Notes: generated from the sequence alone by a model not told the origin. DNA of 64,000 nt from Devosia riboflavina (GCF_000743575.1 NZ_JQGC01000003.1:1-64000); one strand, 5' to 3'; shown: positions 45,571 through 55,497, counted from the first letter of the stretch. Made by a program: numbers and translations.

Positions 45571-46419
45571 ATGTCCCTTCTCGAAATCAAAAACCTCACC
45601 GTCGCCTTCGACACCTCTGTTGGCCTGTTCAAGGCCGTCGACGGCATCGATATCTCGGTCGACAATCGCGAAGTGCTCGCCATTGTTGGCGAAAGCGGCT
45701 CGGGCAAGTCGGTGGCGATGCTCGCCACCATGGGCCTGCTCCCGGCCAGCGCCCGCGTCACCGCCGACGTCATGCGCTTCGAAGGTCGCGACCTCCTCGC
45801 CATGTCGGACAGCGAAAAGCGGAAGATCATCGGCAAGGACATTGCCATGATCTTTCAGGAGCCGATTGCCAGCCTCAATCCGTGCTTCACGGTCGGTTTC
45901 CAGATCGGCGAAGTGCTCGACAAGCATCTCGACCTCAAGGGCCGGGCGGCGCATGATCGGGCCGTGCAGCTCCTAAACCAGGTCGGCATTCGCGACGCCG
46001 AGGACAAGCTGAAAGCCTTTCCGCACCAGATGTCGGGCGGCCAGTGCCAGCGCGTCATGATCGCCATGGCCATTGCCTGCAATCCAAAGCTTCTTATCGC
46101 CGACGAGCCGACCACCGCGCTCGACGTGACCATCCAGAAGCAGATCCTCGATCTTCTCGTCGGCCTGCAGCAGCAGACCGGCATGGGCCTGATCATGATC
46201 ACCCATGACATGGGCGTCGTCGCCGAAACCGCCGACCGCGTCATCGTGCAATATAAGGGGCACAAGATGGAGGAGGCCGACGTGCTCTCCCTCTTTGAAA
46301 ATCCCCAGTCGAACTATACGCGGGCGCTGCTGTCGGCCCTGCCGGAAAATGCCGTGGGCGATCGCCTGCCGACCGTTTCCGACATGCTGTTCACCGCTGC
46401 GCCGGGAGTCTCCCAATGA
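45571..46419 (+). CDS. dppD: Dipeptide ABC importer, ATPase DppD
   Basis: A 282-residue OppD-type ATPase: Walker A GESGSGKSV, signature MSGGQCQRVMIAMAIA, Walker B LLIADEPTTALD, switch His in MITHDMGVVAE. It lacks the long C-terminal CxxxxC iron-sulfur tail of some relatives; the C-terminus is short. It overlaps dppF by 4 bp. Confidence 0.93.
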   Translation: MSLLEIKNLTVAFDTSVGLFKAVDGIDISVDNREVLAIVGESGSGKSVAMLATMGLLPASARVTADVMRFEGRDLLAMSDSEKRKIIGKDIAMIFQEPIASLNPCFTVGFQIGEVLDKHLDLKGRAAHDRAVQLLNQVGIRDAEDKLKAFPHQMSGGQCQRVMIAMAIACNPKLLIADEPTTALDVTIQKQILDLLVGLQQQTGMGLIMITHDMGVVAETADRVIVQYKGHKMEEADVLSLFENPQSNYTRALLSALPENAVGDRLPTVSDMLFTAAPGVSQ

Positions 46420-47246
46420 CGACACCCGTTCTCGAAGTCCGCAATCTCAAGCGCGACTATGTCACCTCCGGCGGTTTCCTGAAGCCGGCCAAGGTGCTGC
46501 ACGCTGTCAAGGGCGTCAGTTTCTCGCTCGAAAAGGGCCGGACGCTGGCCGTGGTGGGCGAAAGCGGCTGCGGCAAGTCGACCCTTGCCCGCATGATCAC
46601 GCTGATCGACGAGGCAACCTCTGGCGAAATTTTCATCGATGGCATCAAGGCCAGCGCCGCACATGTCACCAAGGAACTGCGCCAGAAGGTGCAGATCGTC
46701 TTCCAGAATCCCTATGGCTCGCTCAATCCGCGCCAGAAGATCGGCGACGTGCTCTCCGAACCGCTGCTGCTCAATACCGACATGTCGGCTGCTGAGCGGC
46801 GCGAAAAGGCCATGGCCATGCTGACCAAGGTTGGTCTCCAGCCGGAACACTATAACCGCTATCCGCACATGTTCTCGGGCGGCCAGCGCCAGCGCATCGC
46901 CATTGCCCGCGCCCTTATGCTGAACCCGAGCTTCCTCGTGCTCGACGAGCCGGTTTCGGCGCTCGACCTTTCGGTGCAGGCGCAGATTCTGAATCTCTTG
47001 AAGGATCTGCAGGACGAGTTCGGGCTGACCTATGTGTTCATCAGCCATGACCTCTCGGTCGTGCGCTATATCGCCGATGAAGTCATGGTCATGTACTTTG
47101 GCGACGTCGTCGAACACGGCAGCCGTGACGAGGTGTTTTCGGCCCCCAAGCACGACTACACCAAGACGCTCTTTGCCGCGACGCCGCAGGCCGATGTGGA
47201 ACACATCCGCGCCCGTATCGCGCGGAAAAAGGCCTCCGCGGCCTGA
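46416..47246 (+). CDS. dppF: Dipeptide ABC importer, ATPase DppF
   Basis: A 276-residue OppF-type ATPase: Walker A GESGCGKST, signature FSGGQRQRIAIARAL, Walker B FLVLDEPVSALD, and FISHDLSVVRYIADEVMVMYFGDVVEHG. It completes the dppABCDF set. Confidence 0.93.
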   Translation: MTTPVLEVRNLKRDYVTSGGFLKPAKVLHAVKGVSFSLEKGRTLAVVGESGCGKSTLARMITLIDEATSGEIFIDGIKASAAHVTKELRQKVQIVFQNPYGSLNPRQKIGDVLSEPLLLNTDMSAAERREKAMAMLTKVGLQPEHYNRYPHMFSGGQRQRIAIARALMLNPSFLVLDEPVSALDLSVQAQILNLLKDLQDEFGLTYVFISHDLSVVRYIADEVMVMYFGDVVEHGSRDEVFSAPKHDYTKTLFAATPQADVEHIRARIARKKASAA

Positions 47247-47303
47247 TCCCAATGTCGCGACGCCGACGCGGAGCCAAGCGCCCCGCGCCGGCGTTGTCAG
47301 GGA

Positions 47304-48338
47304 ATGCCGACGCGGACACAGGAACTCAGAGCCAGACAGCGGGACCGGGGCCGAAGGGCCACGGCGCCGATCGCCATTCCATGGCGCGGGTGGAAGGATA
47401 TCGCCTATCGGCTCTTCATCGGTTTCACCGAAAACCGCGTGCTTCTTACCGCTGCCGGCGTTGCCTATTTCCTCCTGTTCGCGCTGGTGCCGTCGCTGAG
47501 CCTCTTTGTCTCGCTCTACGGGCTCCTCAACGATCCCGTGGGCGTCGTCGATCAGCTCAGCCTGCTCGATGGTCTCGTGCCCGCCAGCGGTCTCGACATC
47601 ATCCGCGAACAATTGGTGCGGCTGACAAGCCAGGATAGCGGCGAACTTGGGATCGCCCTCGTCGTCTCGCTGGTGGCGGCGCTGTGGGGCGCCAGTGCGG
47701 GGATCAAGGCCTTGTTCGACGCCATGAACGTTGTCTATGGCGAACAGGAAAAGCGGAACATCTTTCACATCCACCTGCTCGCCCTCGCCTTCATTTTTGG
47801 CGGCCTGGTCATGCTGGTGCTGATGCTGGCGGTGATGCTCGGCGTCCCCGCCCTGCTGCAGGTTCTCGCGCTTGGCGGCTATGAGTGGATCGTGCGGGCC
47901 GGCGCCTATGTGCTGATGCTCGTCAGCCTCCTCGTCGCGCTCTCCTCGATCTATCGCTGGGGGCCAAGCCGCGCCGTCGCCAAGTGGCGCTGGATCACGC
48001 CGGGCAGCCTTTTTGCCACCGTCGGTATCATGCTGATGTCGGCGGGCTATTCATGGTACGCGGCCAATTTTGCGCGGTTTAGCGCCACTTATGGTTCACT
48101 GGGGGCGGTAATTGGTTTTCTCACCTGGATCTGGCTCTCGGTCACCATCGTCATTCTGGGCGGATCGCTGAATTCGGAGAGCGAGCACCAGACGACGGCC
48201 GACTCAACCACGGGCGAACCGCGCCCCATGGGAACGCGCGGCGCCTATGTTGCCGATACGGTCGGCGGTCGCTGGCCGGCCAAGGGCGGGGACGCCGCCA
48301 AGGAGCAGCCGGCCAGCGAGGATGTGGCTAGACGCTGA
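47304..48338 (+). CDS. YihY/BrkB-family membrane protein
   Basis: A 344-residue inner-membrane protein of the YihY/UPF0761 family (once thought to be ribonuclease BN). About six hydrophobic segments; family blocks LLTAAGVAYFLLFALVPSLSLFVSLYG, SAGIKALFDAMNVVYGEQEKRN and YGSLGAVIGFLTWIWLSVTIVILGGSLNSE. N- and C-terminal tails are polar. The function of the family is not settled; transport or envelope maintenance has been proposed. It ends 11 bp inside the convergent oxidoreductase gene. Confidence 0.85.
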   Translation: MPTRTQELRARQRDRGRRATAPIAIPWRGWKDIAYRLFIGFTENRVLLTAAGVAYFLLFALVPSLSLFVSLYGLLNDPVGVVDQLSLLDGLVPASGLDIIREQLVRLTSQDSGELGIALVVSLVAALWGASAGIKALFDAMNVVYGEQEKRNIFHIHLLALAFIFGGLVMLVLMLAVMLGVPALLQVLALGGYEWIVRAGAYVLMLVSLLVALSSIYRWGPSRAVAKWRWITPGSLFATVGIMLMSAGYSWYAANFARFSATYGSLGAVIGFLTWIWLSVTIVILGGSLNSESEHQTTADSTTGEPRPMGTRGAYVADTVGGRWPAKGGDAAKEQPASEDVARR

Positions 48339-49359
48339 CGCGGCGACCTTCGCGCGAGGAGGCGATGAGCGCGTCGATCAGCTTATGGACTGCCAGCGCC
48401 GAATGGCCGGTCGAGACGGGCTGGCGCCCCTCCTCTACCGCATCGGCGAAATCCTTGATCTGCGCCATGTGCCAGTCGAAGGGAAAAGCCATGGGATCGG
48501 CACCGCCGCCGGAATTGCTGGCCTCGCCGATATTCTCCTCGCGGCCGTCGAACCACTTCAAATTCAGATTGCCGCCTGCCAGCGTTGCGCTGGCGTTTTC
48601 GAAATTGAGCGTGATGCTTTCGGCCCCGCCGGGGAAATTGGCCGTGGTCGCCATCAGGCCGCCCACCGCGCCATTGGCGAATTCGAGGCCGCCCGCGACA
48701 AAATCCTCGGTCTCCATCTGGTGGAAGCCGGTGGTCGCGGCGAGAGCTGTCACCGCCTTGACCGGGCCTGTCAGGCTTAGCATCAGGTCGAGCGAGTGGA
48801 TGGCTTGCGTGATCAGAACGCCGCCACCGTCCTGGGCAAAACTGCCGCGGCCGGGCCTGTCATAGTATCCCTGCTGAGGGCGCCACCACGGCACGACGAG
48901 ATGGGCGGCGAAGAGTTTTCCGAGTTCACCGCTCGCAACCCTGTCGGCCAGCGCCTTGGAGGCGGCGCGGAATCGGTGCTGGAAGATGATGCCCAGGGTC
49001 ACCCCCGCTTTCTCGCAGATATCGACGATGCGGGCAGCGGCTTCCGTCGTGCGCTCGACCGGCTTTTCCATCAGCACATGCTTGCCGGCCGCAGCCGCTG
49101 CGGCGACGAATGGCTCGCGGGCGTTGGGCGGTGTGAGAATCAGAACGGCATCGAGGTCGGGATCGGCCAACATCGCTTCGTAGCTTTGGGCCGCCGGAAA
49201 ACCGTAGAGGTCGCAAAACTCCTGGAGCGCCGCGGGATCGCGCCGCCAGACGCCGCGGACGTCGATCCGGTCTTTCAGTGCATTGAGCGCCAGCGCATGC
49301 GGCTTTGCCGCCATGCCGGTGCCGACCACGCCCAGCCCAAATTTCCTGCCCAGCGCCAT
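48328..49359 (-). CDS. Gfo/Idh/MocA-family oxidoreductase
   Basis: A 343-residue NAD(P)-dependent dehydrogenase. N-terminal Rossmann motif LGVVGTGMAAKPHALAL, the EKPVERT motif with the catalytic Lys (HVLMEKP), and a C-terminal alpha/beta substrate domain with TQAIHSLDLMLSLTG. The family acts on sugars and inositols. The substrate is unknown and there is no sugar gene next to it. It is transcribed alone, convergent with yihY. Confidence 0.87.
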   Translation of the reverse strand: MALGRKFGLGVVGTGMAAKPHALALNALKDRIDVRGVWRRDPAALQEFCDLYGFPAAQSYEAMLADPDLDAVLILTPPNAREPFVAAAAAAGKHVLMEKPVERTTEAAARIVDICEKAGVTLGIIFQHRFRAASKALADRVASGELGKLFAAHLVVPWWRPQQGYYDRPGRGSFAQDGGGVLITQAIHSLDLMLSLTGPVKAVTALAATTGFHQMETEDFVAGGLEFANGAVGGLMATTANFPGGAESITLNFENASATLAGGNLNLKWFDGREENIGEASNSGGGADPMAFPFDWHMAQIKDFADAVEEGRQPVSTGHSALAVHKLIDALIASSREGRRVSV

Positions 49360-49437
49360 TTCCGCTCTCCCTCAAAATCGTTCCATACAAGATAGACGGA
49401 GGGGGTTTAGCGAAATTCGCGGGGCTTGTCGCCTGTT

Positions 49438-52110
49438 CTAACTGGCGCGACGCCAGCTTTGTTCGAGGAGAAAACCTTCAAGCGCCTCGCGCGGCATGGG
49501 CTTGGCGAAGGCATAGCCCTGCAGGATATCGCAGCCGAGATCGCGCAGGATTTTGGCGTGTTCCATGGTCTCGACGCCCTCGGCGACGATCTCGATATCC
49601 ATTGATTTGCCGATATCGACGATGGAGGCAACGAGCCGGCGCTGGCCCGGCTCGGTGATGATCGGGTCGACCAATTGCCGGTCGATCTTGAGGCGGCGCG
49701 GATGCAGTTTTTGCAGGGAAACGATCGAGGCATAGCCGGTGCCGAAATCGTCGATTTCGACATCGATGCCGAGCGCCTTGATCTGCTCGATATTCCAGGC
49801 GATGACGCCGTCGCTTTCGTCGAGATAGATGGATTCAACCAGTTCGAAGGCAACGCGGCCTTCGGGAAGGTCCATTTCCCGCAGCGCCGCGACAAGATTC
49901 TCGTCGTGGAGGCGTCGCTGGGAGACGTTGACCGACACCCGCGGCACGCGCAGCCCCATGCGGTCCCAGCGTTCGAGATCCTTAAGACCCTGCTGCAAAA
50001 TGGCGTGGTCGATTGCCGCGACGACGCTCAGCTCTTCGGCAATCTCCATAAAGCTGTCGGGACTGCGCAGACCCAATGTCGGATGCCGCCAGCGCGCCAG
50101 CGCCTCAACACCGACAACATCGAGCGTCCGCGCGTCGAACTGAGGCTGATAGTGGGCGACAAAATCGTGGTTTTCGAGGCTCGATAGGATTTCGTCGGCG
50201 ACGCGCTTGGTATTGATCACCTCGGCTTGCAATGCGGCCGAGAAGAATTCGAAGCGATTGCGGCCGCGATCCTTGGCGCGATAGAGCGCGATATCGGCAT
50301 TGATCAGCAATTGCTCGACATCGATGGCGGGCACCATGCCCGTGGCGATGCCGACGCTGACGCCGCACCGGCATTCGTGCCCTTCATGCATCACCGGCTT
50401 GCGCATGGATTCCACCAGACGTCCCGCGAGCCGGGCCAAACCCTCCTCGCCATGGCTATTGCTGGAGACAACGACAAATTCGTCGCCGCCGATGCGGGCG
50501 ACGAAATCGGTGTCGCGGCAGCTTTCGCGCAGCACTTTGCTCGCATGGATGAGCATGGCATCGCCCGCGGCGTGGCCGAGCGTGTCGTTGATCTGCTTGA
50601 AGCGGTCGAGATCGATATGCAGCAGCGCGATGGTGCCGGAACCGCCATAGCCGCCGGCGGCATTACTGCGCAGCATTTCGTCGAGATAGCGCCGATTGGG
50701 CAGGCCGGTCAGGCTATCATGGAGCGCATTGTGCTCGATGCGGACGCGGGCGGCTTCAAGCTCGGTATTGCGCGCTTCGGTCAGGGCTTTGGCGCGGCGT
50801 AAATCTTCGCTCAGTGCCACGTCGGCCGTCACGTCCCAATTGATGCCCATGACGCGGTCATCTTCGCCGGGCGCGCGATAGAGCACGGCAATCGAGCGGA
50901 TGTGGCGCGTCGTGCCATCGGGCAGCACGATGCGGTAATCGGACTGGTAGCGGCCATTGGCGATGGAGGTGCGGAATTCGCTTTCCGCCCGCGCCTTGTC
51001 TTCGGGGTGAACCACTTTCTGCCAGTGGTCGTGCGTGCGCCCGCCGCTATCGACAGACATGCCGTAGATTTCATTGGTGCGCGCGTCCCACACTTCCTCG
51101 CCGGTCGCCAGGTCCAGCTCCCAAAGCCCCACTTTCGAGGTTTCGAGGGCAAGGTTGAGGCGCTGGGTCTGCTGGGTCAGCTCGGCCTCGCGGGCGCGCA
51201 ACTGGGCGATATAGTCGTGGCGCTGGCTGATCATGCGGCCGGCAATGACAAAGGGCAGCAGGATCAGGCAGCCGGCGATGAAAATGGCGCCGCGCAGCAT
51301 GAACTGGCTCATCATGCCCGATTGCCAGCCGGCCTTGGGCACGGCGGCGATCTGCCAACTGCCGCTGGGCAGGGTGACATTGGCGAGCACGGGCTGGCGG
51401 CCAGTGAGGCTGTCGCCGTAAAAGAGCTTGCCGTGGCCGCCCTGACTGTCATGGCCGGTGATGGAAATATCGAGATCGTCGACCGAGGGATCGTAGAGGC
51501 CGCTGTCCTTGTAGAGCCGGTCGGTATCGATGACGGCAGAAACGACGCCCCAGAATTTCTTCCAGCCGCCTTCGGTCGTGTAGACAGGGAAGCGGCCGAC
51601 AAAGCCGCGCCCGCCCTGGACGAGATCGACGGGGCCGGCCAGTACCATCTTGCCGGTAAAGAGCACCTGCTGCACCGCATCCCATTGATTGGGCGTCTGG
51701 CGATAGTCGAGCCCGATAGCCTTCTCATTGCCTTCGAGCGGATAGGTCATGCGGATCACGAGATCAGGCGCGGCGGCGACCGAGCGGAGCTGGCTATCTT
51801 CTTCGAAGAGATTGCCGACCAGCGCATCGAAGCGGGCCTGATCCATATCGGGTTCGGTGGAAATGACCGAAACGAGACCCCGCACCAATTGCACATTGCT
51901 CGAGACATGGCCTTCGAGCTTGGCGCGAATGACGGAGATGCGGCCGAGGACTTCGGAACGGACCCGTTCCTGATTGATGGTTTCGGCCTGCCGGTCGAGC
52001 ACGAGCCCGGCGACGACGACCACCAGAAACGCCAAAAGGGCGGGCAGGAAACTTGTCCGCCGCCACTCCCGGTTCTTTTGCCTCGCCCCGCCGAAACCCA
52101 TATTGCCCAT
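49438..52110 (-). CDS. CHASE-PAS-GGDEF-EAL c-di-GMP turnover protein
   Basis: About 890 residues. An N-terminal TM, a periplasmic CHASE sensor (PLEGNEKAIGLDYRQTPNQWDAVQQV), a second TM (FMLRGAIFIAGCLILLPFVIAG), and a PAS/PAC domain (VGLWELDLATGEEVWD). GGDEF follows, with intact IGGDEF and upstream inhibitory RDTD site, then EAL with VEALARW, NVSQRRL, FELVES, DDFGTGYAS, KIDRQLV and VAEGVET. Both catalytic domains look active, so it could make or break c-di-GMP depending on signal. The start is uncertain among ATGs at 52101, 52110 and 52191; none has a strong ribosome site. Confidence 0.88.
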   Translation of the reverse strand: MGNMGFGGARQKNREWRRTSFLPALLAFLVVVVAGLVLDRQAETINQERVRSEVLGRISVIRAKLEGHVSSNVQLVRGLVSVISTEPDMDQARFDALVGNLFEEDSQLRSVAAAPDLVIRMTYPLEGNEKAIGLDYRQTPNQWDAVQQVLFTGKMVLAGPVDLVQGGRGFVGRFPVYTTEGGWKKFWGVVSAVIDTDRLYKDSGLYDPSVDDLDISITGHDSQGGHGKLFYGDSLTGRQPVLANVTLPSGSWQIAAVPKAGWQSGMMSQFMLRGAIFIAGCLILLPFVIAGRMISQRHDYIAQLRAREAELTQQTQRLNLALETSKVGLWELDLATGEEVWDARTNEIYGMSVDSGGRTHDHWQKVVHPEDKARAESEFRTSIANGRYQSDYRIVLPDGTTRHIRSIAVLYRAPGEDDRVMGINWDVTADVALSEDLRRAKALTEARNTELEAARVRIEHNALHDSLTGLPNRRYLDEMLRSNAAGGYGGSGTIALLHIDLDRFKQINDTLGHAAGDAMLIHASKVLRESCRDTDFVARIGGDEFVVVSSNSHGEEGLARLAGRLVESMRKPVMHEGHECRCGVSVGIATGMVPAIDVEQLLINADIALYRAKDRGRNRFEFFSAALQAEVINTKRVADEILSSLENHDFVAHYQPQFDARTLDVVGVEALARWRHPTLGLRSPDSFMEIAEELSVVAAIDHAILQQGLKDLERWDRMGLRVPRVSVNVSQRRLHDENLVAALREMDLPEGRVAFELVESIYLDESDGVIAWNIEQIKALGIDVEIDDFGTGYASIVSLQKLHPRRLKIDRQLVDPIITEPGQRRLVASIVDIGKSMDIEIVAEGVETMEHAKILRDLGCDILQGYAFAKPMPREALEGFLLEQSWRRAS

Positions 52111-52234
52111 ATGCCTGCACGGACCAATACTGGCCTCTGGAGGGCATAGTAGTGGGCTGGAATTGACCAGTTCCTTACCGGGCCTACGCAATTAGACGCT
52201 TGGTAAATATCTGGCAAAACTTCCGGAAAGTGGC

Positions 52235-52654
52235 CTAGCGGCGGACGAGGACCAGATTTCGGCCGGAGCCGCCGGGCGGAATGGCGAGGGCGATCACGAT
52301 GTTGGCAGCATCGGCTACATGGGTTGCGCGTTCGGCCCATTCGACGAGAACGAAAGCATTGGCATTGTCGAGCAGCCCGAGTTCGTCGGCTTCGGCCGCA
52401 TCGCCAAGCCGGTAGAGATCGGCATGCAGCACCGGGCCGCGGGGCGTCTCATAGGGCTGCACCAGGGCAAAGGTGGGCGACGGGACTTCGAGCTCGGGAT
52501 CGCCCGCGAGCGCACGGATGGTGGCGCGGGCCAGGGCCGATTTGCCGGCACCGAGTTCGCCTTCGAGGCTGACAATGTCGCCCGGCTGCAGCATGTCCGC
52601 CAGTTCCTGCCCAAAGGCGAGGGTCGCCGCGTCATCGGCAAGGAAGCGTTCCAT
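52235..52654 (-). CDS. tsaE: tRNA t6A synthesis ATPase TsaE
   Basis: A 139-residue P-loop protein of the YjeE family: Walker A GELGAGKSALAR, the switch-like SPTFALVQPYE, HADLYRL and VLVEWAERA. It works with TsaB and TsaD to make t6A at position 37 of ANN-decoding tRNAs. The ATG follows the divL stop with no gap. The tsaE-divL pairing is common in Rhizobiales. Confidence 0.93.
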   Translation of the reverse strand: MERFLADDAATLAFGQELADMLQPGDIVSLEGELGAGKSALARATIRALAGDPELEVPSPTFALVQPYETPRGPVLHADLYRLGDAAEADELGLLDNANAFVLVEWAERATHVADAANIVIALAIPPGGSGRNLVLVRR

Positions 52655-55105
52655 TTATTCGGCGACGCCGGCAAGCGCGCTGTCGCGCGGCAGGTTGACG
52701 ACGATGCGGCTGCCGCGCGGTTCGCGCTGCTGGGCCGAAATCGTGCCGCCATGGAGATTGACGAAGGTGCGGACGATGGACAGACCAAGACCGGCGCCGC
52801 GCAGCCGGCCACCGGCGCTCGGGGTATCGAGGCGCGTCAGGATGGCGGAGCGCAATTCGTCGGTCAGGCCCGGACCTTCATCGTCGATGATGAAAAGGAT
52901 GCGGTCGGCACGATGGGTGACCGAAAGCCGGATTTCCCCGCCCGGCGGGGAGAAACGTGCCGCATTGGACAGCAGGTTATAGAGCACCTGCACGATGCGC
53001 GTGCCGTCGGCGATGAATTCTGGCAGGTTCGGCTCGATCTCGACCACGAGATTGGTTGCATTTCCCGAGACCTCGGGGAAGCTCGCCGAAAGACCGGCTC
53101 GCGCCTTGTCGATCAGGACCGACACATTGAGCGGCTCGGGATTAAGCTCGGCAATGCCGGCGTCGACTGAAGCGAGGTCGAGAATATTGTCGATCAGCAC
53201 GCCCAGCGTCACCGAGGAAGCGCGGATATATTCGATATAGGCCTTTTGCCGCTCGTTGAGGCTGTCGCCCTCGGTGCCGGCAAGGAGGTCGGCAAAGCCG
53301 ATGATATTGGTCAGGGGGCTGCGCAATTCATAGGAGACGTTCTCGACGAAAGCGTCCTTGAGCCGGTCGGCGGTGACCAGCGCGTCGTTGCGTTCCTTGA
53401 GGACTTTTGAATAGCTGGCGCTTTCGGTCACATCGAGGAAAGTCATCATGGTCTGCCCGTCGGACAGGCGGGTGGTCGCATAATCGAGCAGGCGCCCATC
53501 GGTGCGCTCGATGCGGCCGGCCTTGTCGGTGCGGGTGGGGTTGAGGTCGATGATATTGCGCTTGAGGTCGGACCAGATCTTGGCGCCGTCGGGCAAGACC
53601 TGGCCCGAGGCATCGGCTATCTGGTCGATATGGGGATTGGCGCCGAGCGTGTTCATCGGCAGCTTCCAGAGCGCGGAAAGGCGCGGATTGGAAAGCGTCA
53701 GGCGGCCATTGGTGCCGAACACGGCGACGGCTTCGGAGAGCGAATTGATGGTCTCGCGCTGCACATTGGTCATGGCCTTGTTGGCCGATTCCAGTTCCAG
53801 GCGCTCGGTGAGGTCTTCAAAGACATAGATCACGCCGCCCTGCGCGCCCGCCGGGGCGGAAATGACCTTGATGGTGCGGCCATCGGGCAGGTGCCAGGGC
53901 TCGGCTTCGAAGGGGGCTTTTCGGGTGTAGCTCTCGAGGTGCTTGGCGCGCCAGGTGTGATAGTCGACCTGATTGGGCAGCATGCCTTCGGTGCGCAGCT
54001 TGTCGAGAATGGCGCGCTCGTCGAGGCCGGGGGTGAGGAATTTGCGGTCGAGGTTCCAGAGCGCGGCATAGGCGGGGTTGAACTGGATCAGTTCGCGCCG
54101 CGCATTGAAAATGGCGATCGGGGTCGCCAGCGCGTCGATGATCCCCGCGATATGGGCAAAGCTCGGTTCGCCCGCCTTGTCGTCGCTGACGACGAGAGGT
54201 TCGAGATAGCCGGCGCGGCCTTCGGCAACCGGCACATCGACCAGCTCGAAATCGCCACCCTTGCCCAGCGATACGCGCTGGCGCACCGGTTCTTCATTGC
54301 CGCGGCATTGCGCCAAATGGGCCTGCAATTGCTTGGCATCGAGCACTTCGGCCGGCGTTTCGGCGCTGACCGGTTTGCCGAGGGTCCGGCAGAGGTCGAG
54401 ATAGGGCTGGTTGGCAAAGACCAGACGGCCGCCGGTATCGCGCAGGAATGCCGGGCGGTTGAGGAGGTCGAGCAGCGCCAACACGCTTTCGCGGTCGTCG
54501 CCACTGGGCGCCGGGGCATCGGTGCCCGGCTGCGCAAAAGCCGGGCGCAGGCGCAGGGCCGCGCCACCACCGGCCAGCCAGCCGGTCGCACGGATGAGCC
54601 GGCCATCGAGCGCCTTGACGCTAGAATTGAAGGGACGACCTTCGACGCGAAGCTGTTCGACCAGTTGCGCCAGATTGTCGGCTTCGCTGCCCGAAAGCCA
54701 GGTATCGAAATTGAGCACGCTTTGCGGCTGCCGTCCGGGCGGCAGGACCGCGGCGGCCTGACCCAGGAGGCGTGGCGGCGTGCCCGGCTGTTCGGGCCAG
54801 ATGACGGTCAGTTCGCGGCTGCCGCCGATGAGATTTTCATAGTCGTCGACCAGGGCGCGGAGATCAGCGATCTGCTCCTGAAACTGCCGTTGCGCCTTGC
54901 GCCCGTCCCGGGAAAGCTTGCGCAGTGCGGAGACGGCGACCAGGGCAAAACCGCCCGCGCCAAGCACCACTGCCACCGGCACGATGCCGCCCAGATTTGC
55001 CGTAGAAGCTCCCTGAGCGAAGGCTGGGACAGCCGTCATCAGAGTGAGTGGAGCAGACGCAATAATTGCGAATCCCCAATGCTTCCGGAATAGATCCGGC
55101 GCCAT
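52655..55105 (-). CDS. divL: DivL-like PAS histidine-kinase homologue with tyrosine at the phospho site
   Basis: An 816-residue membrane kinase homologue. A signal-anchor (about 9-31) and a TM (about 37-60) are followed by several PAS-type domains and then a DHp/HATPase pair. The expected phospho-histidine is Tyr592 in NVSYELRSPLTN, the hallmark of DivL. The ATPase domain is intact: N box LLSNAARFSPPGG, G1 DDEGPGL, G2 GAGLGLSIVRTF. DivL in Caulobacter does not act as an ordinary kinase; it links DivK to the CckA-CtrA pathway. The start at 55105 follows GAGGG. An earlier ATG at 55258 would add 51 residues that do not look like protein. Confidence 0.88.
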   Translation of the reverse strand: MAPDLFRKHWGFAIIASAPLTLMTAVPAFAQGASTANLGGIVPVAVVLGAGGFALVAVSALRKLSRDGRKAQRQFQEQIADLRALVDDYENLIGGSRELTVIWPEQPGTPPRLLGQAAAVLPPGRQPQSVLNFDTWLSGSEADNLAQLVEQLRVEGRPFNSSVKALDGRLIRATGWLAGGGAALRLRPAFAQPGTDAPAPSGDDRESVLALLDLLNRPAFLRDTGGRLVFANQPYLDLCRTLGKPVSAETPAEVLDAKQLQAHLAQCRGNEEPVRQRVSLGKGGDFELVDVPVAEGRAGYLEPLVVSDDKAGEPSFAHIAGIIDALATPIAIFNARRELIQFNPAYAALWNLDRKFLTPGLDERAILDKLRTEGMLPNQVDYHTWRAKHLESYTRKAPFEAEPWHLPDGRTIKVISAPAGAQGGVIYVFEDLTERLELESANKAMTNVQRETINSLSEAVAVFGTNGRLTLSNPRLSALWKLPMNTLGANPHIDQIADASGQVLPDGAKIWSDLKRNIIDLNPTRTDKAGRIERTDGRLLDYATTRLSDGQTMMTFLDVTESASYSKVLKERNDALVTADRLKDAFVENVSYELRSPLTNIIGFADLLAGTEGDSLNERQKAYIEYIRASSVTLGVLIDNILDLASVDAGIAELNPEPLNVSVLIDKARAGLSASFPEVSGNATNLVVEIEPNLPEFIADGTRIVQVLYNLLSNAARFSPPGGEIRLSVTHRADRILFIIDDEGPGLTDELRSAILTRLDTPSAGGRLRGAGLGLSIVRTFVNLHGGTISAQQREPRGSRIVVNLPRDSALAGVAE

Positions 55106-55497
55106 ATATAGCCCTCGCTTCTTTGTTTCGCTGCAAGTCCGGCAGAGCCGGTACGCGTGCACATGAGACAGGCGCCCAAACGCGGAAACCCTCAAACGAG
55201 GATTCCAGGTGCCCCCGAGCCGGTTACGTGTCCCCTGACAACCGAATCGCCTCACCATACCGAGGTGGAGAATCGGGAAAAAGAGTCCTTATGGCTGTGC
55301 TTTGCGGGCAAAGCGCGAAGGAAGCGCTTGACCGAGAACGAACTAGAAACGATTTATTAACCATTCGGGCCGGTTCGGGTTGGACAGGTCACTTTTCTGC
55401 TACCGGTAGGCGATCAGCGATTCTGCCACCAATGCGCCCAAACGAAAACTCCCCAGCCATGGGCCGGGGAGTAATGTGATCGACAGGGGTCCAAAAA
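55106..55497. other. 392-bp spacer between divL and a chemoreceptor gene
   Basis: No convincing gene; a 67-codon frame here has no ribosome site. It should hold the divL promoter, and at its right end the terminator of the chemoreceptor gene. A single CtrA-like half site TTAACCAT is at 55357-55364, too little to claim CtrA control. Confidence 0.5.
55441..55473 (-). terminator. Terminator of chemoreceptor gene 1
   Basis: Stem ACTCCCC/GGGGAGT (55448-55454 and 55466-55472) with inner GCCCATGGGC-like pairing, followed on the minus strand by TTTTCGTTT. Confidence 0.8.

Noticed and set aside
55357-55364. TTAACCAT, a CtrA half site upstream of divL
   Set aside because: Only one half is present; the partner TTAA at the right distance is missing.
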